A stretch of 64,000 bases of DNA from Hawksworthiomyces lignivorus (Eukaryota; Ascomycota; Sordariomycetes; Ophiostomatales; Ophiostomataceae): contig NTMA01000009.1 of the NCBI GenBank assembly GCA_002917075.1, positions 372,001-436,000 on the forward strand, given 5' to 3'. Within the stretch, counting starts at the first letter, position 1. Every line of letters starts with the position of its first letter. Shown here one piece after another: positions 35,528 to 45,529 of this stretch. Position numbers and translations under genes: made by a program. A model generated the notes under the pieces. That model did no database searches, was not told where the DNA came from, and was given only the letters and a program-made list of their open reading frames with translations.

Positions 35528-36867
35528 CTACTCCTTCTCCTCTTTCTTCTGCTTCTTCTGCTTGGCGGCCAGCCCCTCGGCCATGGCGGCAGCGACGTCC
35601 TCGGCGGTGCGGCCGCGCTTGCGCTGGCCGATCTTCTCCTGGCCGAGCACGGTGTCCTCGGCGACGGCGCGGAAGACGCCGGCGGCGCCGCGGAAGAGGT
35701 CCGGGGCGAAGCCGGCCTCCTCGGCAAAGGTGTCGCTGATCTCCTCCATCTCGCGGACCCAGCGGTAGGCCTTGGGGGCCATGCCCGTGAGGGCGCCCTC
35801 GGTCTGCTTGACGCGGCCGGGCACGATGGCGCCCATGGCCCACTGCAGGTCGGAGAGGACGCCGAGGCGGTGGGCGGTGGTGAAGGCCTGGATGGCGATG
35901 GCCGAGTAGCCCTTGGACATGGCGGCGAAGCACATCTTGAGACCGCTGGCGCCGCCGATGGCGTCGTTGATGTGGTGGCTGTTGAGCGTCGCGGCCAGCG
36001 TCGGGAACGCGTCCAGGTTGTGCGGGCCCGACGTCGGCATCAGCGGCCGGTACCACTCGAGCGGCGCGCCGGCGTCCGACGAGACGGTGCCAGAAGCGGC
36101 CGCCGAGGACGACGGTGCTGCAGCAGCAGCAGGTGCAGAAGCTTCCTTGGCCTTGGCCTCTCCGTCCGCAGATGTCGCAGCAGCCGGCGCAGCAGCCGGC
36201 GTAGGCGTCGCTGCAGGCGTCACCACGGGCGCCGTAGCCGCGGCCGGCCGCAGCTGCGGCGGCCCGCCCAGGATGCAGCCGTCGATGAGCAGCACGGGCG
36301 ACGCGGCGGTCTGGGCGGCGCGGGCCTTCTCGAACAGGGCGGCGATGGCCTTGCACGTCGACGGCGCCACGGCGTTCATGTCAGCAAAGTACAGCGGGCC
36401 CTGGCTCGGCGGCCGCTTGGCCCCCGGCAGCGCGTCCACGATGCGCTGCGCCGTCTGCATGGCGTCGCGCGGCGGCACTACCGAGAAGATAATGTCGCAC
36501 TGCCGCGCCAGCTCCTCGTCCGACGGCAGCAGCGTCACCTTGGCCGCCTTGGCCCGCTCGACCGTCTCTTGGCTGGAGGGGACATTGTCAGCAACGCTCG
36601 CAGTCTCGATGGAATGCAAAATACACGACCCAAAATACAAAACAAAATAAAGTAAAATAAAACAAACACAAAAAAAAAAACAAAAGAACAAAAAAACTAA
36701 AAAAAAAAAAAAAAACAGATAAACAAAGAGCATATAGCATACCTTCTACCCGTGCAATTGGTCGACACGGAAAAACCCTTTGCAATCAGCAGCTTGGCAA
36801 TGCCCATGCCCATGTCGCCAATGGACAGGATGCCGACCTTGGCCAGCGGCAGCGCCGGTGCGGCCAT
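35528..36867 (-). CDS. 6-phosphogluconate dehydrogenase-like NAD(P)-binding protein
   Basis: Model (minus strand): 36867-36743, 36572-35528, 389 residues. Exon 1 carries the Rossmann start KVGILSIGDMGMGIAKLL. The second exon continues with SQETVERAKAAKVTLLPSDE, DIIFSVVPP and YFADMNAVAP, as in 6PGDH/3-hydroxyisobutyrate dehydrogenase relatives. The helical C-terminal part (INDAIGGASGLKMCFAAMSK then YSAIAIQAFTTAHRLGV) looks like the DUF1932-type dimerisation domain of uncharacterised 6PGDH-like proteins. Two features are odd: a roughly 60-residue Ala/Pro/Ser-rich insertion just after LLIDGCILGGPPQ, and a basic C-terminus (KQKKQKKEEKE). The substrate is unknown. The chosen acceptor (CCAG at 36,573) gives GRRSQETVERA, fitting the family better than upstream alternatives. 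The 170-nt intron is A/T-homopolymer rich. Confidence 0.87.
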
Positions 36868-37811
36868 AATGTGGCGGACTGGTGTGATTCTCTCTTCTTT
36901 CGGATTAAAGGCGAAGACGACAGAATGCAGCGGTGTGTGGCAATCCAGGTAGCTGATGGTGTTGCACTCTCACTGGACGTCGAAGTATGCTTAGCTTTAA
37001 AAGTGAGATCCAGGATCGGCAGATGGTTGCTCTGTAATTCAGTGTATTACATAAAGGCGGACCGTTGCGTCTTGGCGTAGAGGGGGGGGAGAGAATTCCT
37101 CTTTTTTGTTTTTCTTTCTTCTTTTGCCTGCTCGTCTCTGGTTGTCCCTTTTTTGGGGGGGAGGGGGGGGGGTGTTCTTCTTCTTGTTGCTTTTCTTTAT
37201 TTTGATTATTTTGGGGTTGTTTTTAGCTTCACCTTTTCGTCTTCTGTGGGATAGCGAGTTTTATCCGTCGGTCGTATATAGCCGCGGCTCGATGCAAGCT
37301 AGACGGTGATAGACAGGGAGAAAGACGGAGGCCAAGCACCAAACACCGTATCAGAGAGCGAGAGAGACGCCCCAGGTAAGAAAAGGTCAAATTAAAAATC
37401 AGAAAGCCGATCCCTTATAAACGGAGTAGAATTATAAAAGAGTAGAAAAAGTAAGTAAAATAAAAAACTAAAAGAAAATCTAAAAAAGTACACAAGACAA
37501 GAGAAAAGGAAAAAAGAAGAAAAAAGGAGAATCGAGAAAAAGACGGGAGAAGGGGGAAGGCAAGAGAGAGGGAAGAAGGAGAGGGAGGTCTAAGTAGAAT
37601 AAAAGAAAGCCGGCATAGAGATTATTGATCGAGAGAGCTTCGCTTGGCGATCCTGGGCGTCCCGGCGATGCAGCTCTAAAGTTTACATTTATTTTTGGCG
37701 GTTGGCCCGTCCCAACCATTCATTCCCATGCCATCGCCATACCGTCTCCCCCAAAACCACCCCTTGTCTGTCCCACCGCCTAATTTTTTTTTTCTTCTTC
37801 TTCTTCGCCAA
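36868..37811. other. Intergenic region with G-run
   Basis: No gene seen. A nearly pure G run lies near 37,155-37,172 on the + strand, inside the promoter region of the dehydrogenase-like gene. The rest is purine-rich. Confidence 0.5.
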
Positions 37812-40709
37812 TTAAGCTATTTCCTTGCGGTTGTATTCTTCCCCCCTCCAAACGTACGAGTTGGGCACGTCTAGCTTGGTGCGGGTGGGATTGTCTAGTC
37901 GTCTTGCTGGAGATGCAGAAGACGACGAGACGGAATCCGAGGCTGGGCTGGATGCAGACGCAGACGCAGACGCAGAGGTGGGCGCCGTAAAGGAGAATTT
38001 GCTCGTTACCGAACCAGACTGTGCAGCACGTGTACCAGTACCAAGAACACGATGATGGCGAGCGCTAGGAGCGAGGAAGATGCCGTGGCTCGAGACGGCG
38101 CCGAAGTGGTTGTGGATCAGTGCGACGCCCTCCTCTTCGTCCTCCTGCTGCTGCTCATCATGCTCGTCGCACTTGTGCTCGTGCTCCCTCTGCTGCCTCC
38201 CCTCAGCGGTGCTGGCAACAGGCGACTGCAGGCTGCGGGCGCTGGTGCTGGTGCCACCAATATCACCACTCCCGCCTCCACCACCTCCACCACCAACACC
38301 ACCACTACTACTACTACTACTACTATTACTGCCACCCGCATCGGCACCAGCAGCAGAAGCGTAGTGGTGGTGTGTGTCGTTCCCGCCCCTGTGGTTGCTG
38401 CTGCTACCATGCCTAGCCAGGATTGGCGGGCTGCCGTCGTAGCCGGAATGCGCACCGAGGGCGATGGAGCGCCCTGCGGCTTGCGCTGGGGCGCTGTGCG
38501 CGTCGGCGCCGGTATCGGCAAACTGGCTCGAGGCTGATCCTGCGCCTGCTGCGTCCCCTACTGCCATTGGCAGAGGCGCCACGAAGAACTGCACAAACGC
38601 ACCGGGCATGGCTACGCCGTCCACTGCATGGCTGCTGCTGCTGCTGCTGCTGCTGGTAACACTCGTATCATTGGAGCTGTTGAAACCATTGGTAACCTTG
38701 CTGCCGTTGTTGGCAGCGTCCGTGCTACTGGTCGCGGTACTGGTACTGGTACTGGTACTACTGCTGCTGGTGCTGGTGCTGGTGCTGGTGCTGGTGCTGG
38801 TGCTGGTGCTGGTGCTGCCGCTGCCGCCGCCGTCGTCTCGTCTCTGGAACGAGCGAATGAAGCTGAGCATGGCCTCGTCGTCGTCGCCGTCGTCGCCCAG
38901 CTCGCCGTCTGCCCTCTCCTCGCCAAGCAGCCGCTGAGCCGTCGCGCTGCCGCGGGTCGATGCCGCTGCCGCGGGATGGCTCATCTGGGGATCCAGCGAC
39001 AGCAGGCCCTGCTTGAGCCCCCAGCCGCCGCCGCCGCTTACTGCTCGTTGGGAAAAATTTCCAAATTAGCAAAACAGGCCAAGGGAGCGGCACGTCAGAC
39101 AAGATGGGATCGCCCAACAGAAACATAGATAAAAAAATAAAAATCAAGTAATGGCGAAACAGGTCGCAGGAGAGAGTTAATCAAACTTTCGGCTCGGTCT
39201 GGAACACTGGGCTCGAGTTGCTACATATGCTTCCCACCCTCCCTTTAAAAGATAAACCACAACAATAATATAATCTTACACGACGAGTCATAACGGCAGA
39301 AGGGGAAAATAAAACTGTAAAACAAAAAAAATAAAGCAAGGGACAAACCCCAATTAGGAAAGATAATAAAGACTTACAAATCCTGTGTATCCGACACCCC
39401 GCGGATAGCAGGCTAGCAAACGCTGCCGATGCGCTTGTTGCCGCCCTCTGCTCGGCCTCGGCTGAGTAGGAGTCCGCGACGCTGTCGCTGTCGCTGTCGC
39501 TGTCGCTGTTGCTCGCACTCGGGGGAAGGGGGGCCAGCGCCTGCCTCACGGCCTCGTACTGGGCTTGGGCGGTGCCTCCCGGCGGGATGACCAGCGCCCA
39601 GACGGTCAGAGGCCCGTCCACGAGAGACGGCTGCGCGCGGCGGCGAGCGGCGAGCAGCGCGGGGATGGTCGATTCGAGCTCGCGCGACGCGGGCGCCGGC
39701 TTGGCTGGGTCGTCGAGGAACACCTGGCGCACAATGTTGCCCAAGCCCGTGGCAATCTTGCGCGGCTGGGAGATTGCAAACAGCGGGATTGTGACGCTGC
39801 TGGCACTGCTCTGGGATGTAGAGGCGGCAGATGTGTCAGCCAGGCTCGTAGTTGTCGACGGTGGCACGATCAGCTGGTGCTCTCTCTCTTCGATGCTCTG
39901 GCACTGAAGCCTAGAAACACTGGCACCAGCCTCGCTTCTGGACGACCACTGCCACCGACTAGCGAGCAGCGTAGACCGCCGGCCGTTCTGAAACACCGTG
40001 TTGGTGAGCGGCAGCGTGATATTGAGGGCAGGGTAGGAGAGCGATGTAGACAGAACGGATGACGACAATGGCGGCAGCTCAACCGTAATGGCAGACTCCA
40101 CGTCCAGGCCGCTGCCAATGGAGCCTCGGCTGCTGCGGCGAGTGGTTCTGTTGGCTTTGGTCTGCCATAGTTCCGGGAGCAGCGTGTCCAGGCGGCCATG
40201 CAAGACGGACAGGCCAGCCGCGGGTGGGTCGCTGGTATTTCCAGACTGTGGTGCAGCAATTCCATCTACAACTGCACCTAGCACACTCGCATGGGGGCTG
40301 TTTGCAGAAGACGTAGTTGTTGCAGTCGAGGAAGCGTCGGCTTCCAGCGGGAGCAGCTGCAGCAGCTCAGACATGAAAGATTCATCCTCCAGCCAAGAGG
40401 CAAAGTCAGGCGAAGCAAGAACCACGGCTGCATTGTCCGGCCCTTCTGTTTCTATGGAATCTTTATGAAACTGTGAAACTAGACCATCTCTTCTGCTCTT
40501 GATCTTGTCAAGGACAGCTTTCTGCACACAGTTTGAGCGGATGACCAACTCGTGAACGCCAACAGGCCGAAACGCACCTTGGATGCTGAGACGGGCACTA
40601 CAACTGTGAACTGGCCGCTTCTCCGCGTAGGCGTATATGAATACCACCGTGAATTCCGTGCTATAGTAGCTGCGGCCGCCAACGGGGGACGCAGAGCAAG
40701 GAGAGTCAT
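37812..40709 (-). CDS. Mitochondrial-type protein of unknown function with long Ser/Thr tracts
   Basis: Model (minus strand): 40709-40578, 40521-39378, 39040-37812, 834 residues. The start (MTLLALRPPLAAAATIARNS then RWYSYTPTRRSG) is rich in Arg, Ala and Ser with no acid, a good mitochondrial presequence with a typical cleavage region. Splicing gives SASKKAVLDKIKSRRDGLVS across intron 1 and RIHRILSGGGGWG then KQGLLSLDPQ across intron 2; all phases fit and the joined segments read like conserved domain cores. A middle segment (GLGNIVRQVFLDDPAKPA, VWALVIPPGGTAQAQYEAVR) also looks ordered. The second half is dominated by Ser, Thr, Gly and Ala homopolymers and ends VPNSYVWRGEEYNRKEIA. I do not recognise a named family. 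Treating the two large open frames as one gene is inference, supported by the phase-perfect glycine motif. Confidence 0.75.
38755..38815 (+). repeat. Hexamer GCTGGT/CTGGTG tandem repeat (Ser-Thr on minus strand)
   Basis: About nine tandem hexamers encoding alternating Ser-Thr in the protein on the minus strand. A shorter CTG run at 38,632-38,655 encodes poly-Ser. Confidence 0.9.
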
Positions 40710-41618
40710 AACATGTCCTGGCGGCCGTGGCCTATCTATCCCTTGTACTCACTGGGAGTTTTGGAGAAAGTGGATGACACAAAAAAACTAACCCTGTTGT
40801 TGAATTTCTGAATATATTATTTCAAATGTGAGAGCAAGGAAATGGAAAAGCGAGGACCTAATTCAAAAAAGACATAGAGCTCTGTAAGCAAAAGCAGCTA
40901 GAGACTTCCAGGGAAGCTAGCTGAAGCTATTCAGAAATTTTCCCCAGGATGCAGCAGGAATTACAGGCGCCGCATACCTAAAGCAGCTGTAATTACTCTG
41001 TGCGGCAGCGTCATTGGTAGCTACAGGGGGTTGAATTTATAGAGAGAAGAGCTTCCAGAAGGCGCCTGGAAGGGTGGCCTCTGCCCTCTGTGAAAACAGC
41101 CTTCAGCCACAGAAGCCAACAGCCACACCTTCACCGCCCTGCCCTGTTGTCCCTCCTACCCCGCCTAATAGTATACTCTATTAATGCTATTATGCCAATT
41201 AACGTTGTATTAATGCTACAGCAAATGCATCAAAAATAAAAAAAATAAAATAAAAAAAAGAAAGTAAAAAAAAAAGATAGCGGCGTGAGTCAGAAAAGTG
41301 TGTCACACTGGGCAAAAGAGGAAAGCTGTCACAGTGACCGCAGAGACCCTGTCAACGTCTATATCTACCACTGCTAACGTCGATTGAACGAGCTCGAGAG
41401 AGAGAGAGAAGCGAATACCCTCTCTCCCTCCCTCCTCCCTCAGTTCAACCGCAGACCTCTTCCCTGCTGTCTTTTTCTCCCTAGACGCAAAAACGTCGTC
41501 TTCTCGCATCTTTCGAGCGCTCTCAGCGCGCCCCTCACTCTTGACCACTACCACTACTACTAGCAGAAGAACAACTTTCCACCTACGAGCAGCAGCAGCA
41601 GCGGCTACACGTGCGACA
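40710..41618. other. Divergent promoter region, mitochondrial-type gene / ValRS
   Basis: No separate gene seen. It serves the mitochondrial-type gene (leftward) and valyl-tRNA synthetase (rightward). The last 230 bases, 41,388-41,618, are open in the ValRS frame without an ATG (see the next entry). Confidence 0.5.
41493..41618 (+). other. Candidate non-AUG mitochondrial extension of ValRS
   Basis: From the in-frame stop at 41,385-41,387 to the ValRS ATG at 41,619 the frame is open and has no ATG. From an ACG at 41,493 (A at position -3) the reading is 42 residues with seven Arg and no Asp or Glu, including [15 protein letters not shown] and [19 protein letters not shown] at 41,541 is a second candidate start. 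This is the composition of a mitochondrial presequence. In Neurospora the single cyt-20 gene supplies both cytosolic and mitochondrial ValRS, and yeast ALA1 and GRS1 start their mitochondrial forms at near-cognate codons. Confidence 0.55.
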
Positions 41619-44600
41619 ATGGCTACGAGCACCCCGCCTGCAGACCCCGCAGCGGCGGCGGCCCCGGCGGCGGCGGCCCCGGAGCCCAAGGCCAAGACCG
41701 AGAAGGAGCTCGAGCGCGAGCGCAAGAAGGCCGAGAAGCTGCTCAAGTTCCAGCAGAAGCAGGCCGCGGCCGCTGCCGCCCAGGCCTCGGCCGCCGCTGG
41801 CGCCGCCGACAAGGCGCCGTCCAAGACGGCCGAGAAGAAGGCGACCAAGGCCAAGGCGGCCAAGGCGGCGGCCGAGGAGCCGCTGGCGCCGTACGTCAAC
41901 GACACGCCGCCCGGCGAGAAGAAGCGGCTGCGCAGCCTCGACGACCCCTACTACAAGTCGTACAACCCCGTGGCCGTGGAGAGCGCGTGGTACGAGTACT
42001 GGGAGAAGGCGGGCTTCTTCAAGCCGCAGTTTGACGCGGCCACGGGCGCCGAGAAGCCCGCCGGCCGCTTCGTCATCTCCCACCCGCCGCCCAACGTCAC
42101 CGGCTCGCTGCACATGGGCCACGCCCTGGGCGACTCGCTGCAGGATATCATGATCCGCTACAACCGCATGCGCGGCAAGACCACCGTCTGGGTGCCCGGC
42201 TGCGACCACGCCGGCATTGCTACCCAGAGCGTCGTCGAGACCATGCTGTACCGCCGCGAGGGCAAGACGCGCCACGACCTCGGCCGCGAGGCCTTCGTCG
42301 CCAAGGTCTGGGACTGGAAGACCACCTACCACGCCAACATCAACAACTCGCTGCGCCGCCTCGGCGGCAGCTTCGACTGGTCCCGCGAGGCCTTCACCAT
42401 GGACGAGAACCTCAGCGCCGCCGTCCAGGAGACCTTTGTGCGCCTGCACGACGAGGGCACCATCTTCCGCGCCAACCGCCTCGTCAACTGGGACTCCAAG
42501 CTCAACACCGCCCTGTCCAACCTCGAGGTCAACAACAAGGAGCTGACCGGCCGCACCCTGCTCGACGTCCCCGGCTACGCCAAGAAGGTCGAGTTCGGCG
42601 TCATCGTCCACTTCAAGTACCAGATCGAGGGCTCCGATGAGACCCTCGAGGTCGCCACCACCCGTCTCGAGACCATGCTCGGCGACACGGGCATCGCCGT
42701 CCACCCCGAGGACGCCCGCTACAAGCACCTCGTCGGCAAGCGCGCCGTCCACCCCTTCATCCCGGGCCGCGTCATGACCGTCGTCGCCGACGACTACGTC
42801 GACCGCGAGTTCGGCACCGGCGCCGTCAAGATCACCCCGGCCCACGACCAGAACGACTACGGCATCGGCCAGCGCCACAACCTCGAGTTTATTAATATTC
42901 TTACCGACGACGGCCTCATCAACGAGAACGGTGGGCCCTACGCCGGCCAGAAGCGCTTCGACGTCCGCTACACCATCGCCGAGGACCTCAAGAAGCTCGG
43001 CCTCTACGTCGACAAGAAGGACAACCCCATGGTCGTGCCCCTGTCCGAGCGCAGCAAGGACATCGTCGAGCCCCGCCTCAAGCCCCAGTGGTGGATGCGC
43101 ATGGGCGACATGGCCCAGGCCGCCGTCCAGGCCCTCGACGACAAGAAGTTTGTCATCAAGCCCGAGTCCGCCGACCGCAGCTTCCACCACTGGATGGCCA
43201 ACATCCAGGACTGGTGCATCTCCCGCCAGCTCTGGTGGGGCCACCAGTGCCCCGTCTACCTCGCCCACTTTGACGGCGAGGACGACAGCGACGCCGGCGA
43301 CAACTCCCGCTGGTTCGCCGCCAAGTCCGAGGCCGAGGCCCGCGCCAAGGCCGAAAAGGCCTTCCCCGGCAAGACCCTGCGCAGCCTCGTCCGCGACGAG
43401 GACGTCCTCGACACCTGGTTCTCCTCCGGCCTGTGGCCCTTCTCCACCCTCGGCTGGCCCCGCCAGACCGACGACCTCGCCAAGCTCTTCCCCACCTCCG
43501 TGCTCGAGACCGGCTGGGACATCCTCTTCTTCTGGATCGCCCGCATGGTCATGCTCAGCCTCAAGCTGACCGGCCAGGTCCCCTTCTACGAGGTCTACTG
43601 CCACCCCCTCGTCCGCGACTCCGACGGCCGCAAGATGTCCAAGAGCTTGGGCAACGTCATCAACCCGCTCGACGTCATCTCCGGCATCAGCATCGAAGAC
43701 CTGCACGCCACCCTGCTCAAGGGCAACCTCGACCCCAACGAGGTCGCCAAGGCCACCAAGTACCAGAAGACGGCCTTCCCCAACGGCGTGCGTGCGCACC
43801 TTTCCTTTCATTTCTTTCCTCTCCCCTCCTTTAGACTAACAGCGTGCTGCGCAGATCCCCGAGTGCGGTGCCGACGGCCTGCGTCTGTGCCTGGCCAACT
43901 ACGTCACGGGCTCCGGCGACATCAACTTTGACATCAAGGTCATGCACGCCTACCGCCGCTTCTGCAACAAGATCTGGAACGCGTCCAAGTTTGTGCTCGG
44001 CAACCTGGAGACCCACAAGAAGGACTTTGCGCCGCGCGCCACCCGCACCCTCGGCGGCCGCGAGAGCCTGGCCGAGCTGTGGATCCTGACCAAGCTCAAC
44101 GCCGCCGCCCGCGACGTCGGCCGCGCCGTCGACGAGCGCGAGTTCAAGGCCGCCTCCAACGCCCTCTACAACTTCTGGTACGCCGAGCTGTGCGACGTCT
44201 TCATCGAGAACTCAAAGGCCATCATCGCCGACGGCACCCCGGAGCAGCGCGAGTCCGCCCTGCAGACCCTCTACAGCGCCCTCGAGGCCGCCCTGCTGCT
44301 GAGCCACCCCTTCCTGCCCTTTATCACCGAGGAGCTCTGGCAGCGCCTGCCCCGCCGCCCCGGCGACGAGACCCCCTCCATCGTCATCGCCACCTACCCG
44401 GAGTACGACGCCAAGCTCGACAACCCGGCCGCCGAGGCCGCCTACCAGCTCGTCCTGGACGCGTCGCGCGGCATCCGCTCCCTGAACGTGGAGTACCCGC
44501 TGAAGGAGCCTCAGGGTGAGTGTTTTTTCTTTTGGTTCTTCTTCGCACGTTCTCTTCACTCTCTCTCTTACATACCTTTTTTTGTCTTCATGCTGACACT

Positions 44601-45031
44601 TATGACCCTCCCCCGAAGTCTTCATCCAGCCCACCAGCGAGGCCGCCCACAAGACGGCCACGGAGGAGGTCCCTGCCATCCGCTCGCTTCTGGGCAAGAC
44701 CGGCGCCTCTACCACCATCACCGTGGTGGCGCCAGGCGCGCCCCGGCCGGCCGGCTGCGTTGCCCTGCAGGTGTCGGGCGCGGCCACGGTGTTCCTGCAC
44801 GTCAAGGGCGCCGTGGATCTTGACGCCGAGATCGACAAGGCCAAGGCCAAGCTGACCAAGGCGGCGACCGCTGCGGCCAAGACCCGCAAGCTCGTCGGAG
44901 ACGCCACCTACCAGGAGAAGGTGGCCGAGGCTACCAAGGAGGCGGACCGCCAGAAGCTGGCGGAACAGGAGGCGGAGGCCGCTCAGCTCGAGCAGACTGT
45001 TGCGCAGTTTGAGGCCCTCAAGTTGGAGTAA
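41619..45031 (+). CDS. VAS1: Valyl-tRNA synthetase
   Basis: Model: 41619..43787, 43855..44515, 44619..45031, 1,080 residues, normal for the family. The N-terminus is a Lys/Ala/Glu-rich appendix. The class I catalytic core shows the HIGH motif as HMGH ([13 protein letters not shown]), a CP1 editing domain ([25 protein letters not shown]), and KMSKS ([14 protein letters not shown]). The anticodon-binding domain ([13 protein letters not shown]) and a C-terminal coiled coil ([29 protein letters not shown]) follow. It charges tRNA-Val and proofreads Thr. Codon use is strongly C/G-ending, as for a highly expressed gene. The first in-frame ATG is at 41,619; an upstream ATG-less extension may give a mitochondrial isoform. 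A 742-codon antisense open frame across exon 1 is not a gene. Confidence 0.98.
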
Positions 45032-45529
45032 GCAAAGGTAAATCAGAGAAAGCTTCTGGAGAGCGGCTGTATATTGCTAGTATACGGGCAACAAAGAAAC
45101 TGTGGTACGAAAGAAGGGAAAGACAAAAAAGATAAATTATATGGTTATGAATGGACATTGTGGGTTTCAAGAGAAATAGGATCGAGTAGATTCCTTTCGC
45201 GAACGTGAGCTCTCATTTTTCTTCATCACAAACGTAAAAAGAAGTGTCACTAATAAATGCCCGCTCTATGCTATGTGCTATCCAATACCCAAAAGAAAAT
45301 CAACATGTGTATGCGCTCCTTCATATCATAAACAAAATACCTCGCTTTCCAAATTCAAATGTGCTTCCCAATAAAAATAACAGATGGCTGAGTGTAAACT
45401 TTTCAAAACAAAGAGTGTAGAATAATTAAAGAGGCTGGAGGGTATCTTTGTTCTCATGAACGATGTCGAGTTGCAAGGCTCCCAAAAAAAATTGTAGATG
45501 TAAAAAAAAAGGGAACCACGAGTCAAAAT
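45032..45529. other. Convergent spacer
   Basis: AT-rich 3' flanks of ValRS and the large F-box gene. No gene seen. Confidence 0.5.

Noticed and set aside
35396..36655. 419-codon + strand frame over the dehydrogenase-like gene
   Set aside because: Shadow frame with no motif; the minus strand carries the Rossmann signature and correct splice sites.
41583..43811. 742-codon antisense open frame across ValRS exon 1
   Set aside because: It is the mirror of strongly C/G-ending codons; composition is Gly/Val/Leu/Asp-rich with no family marks.
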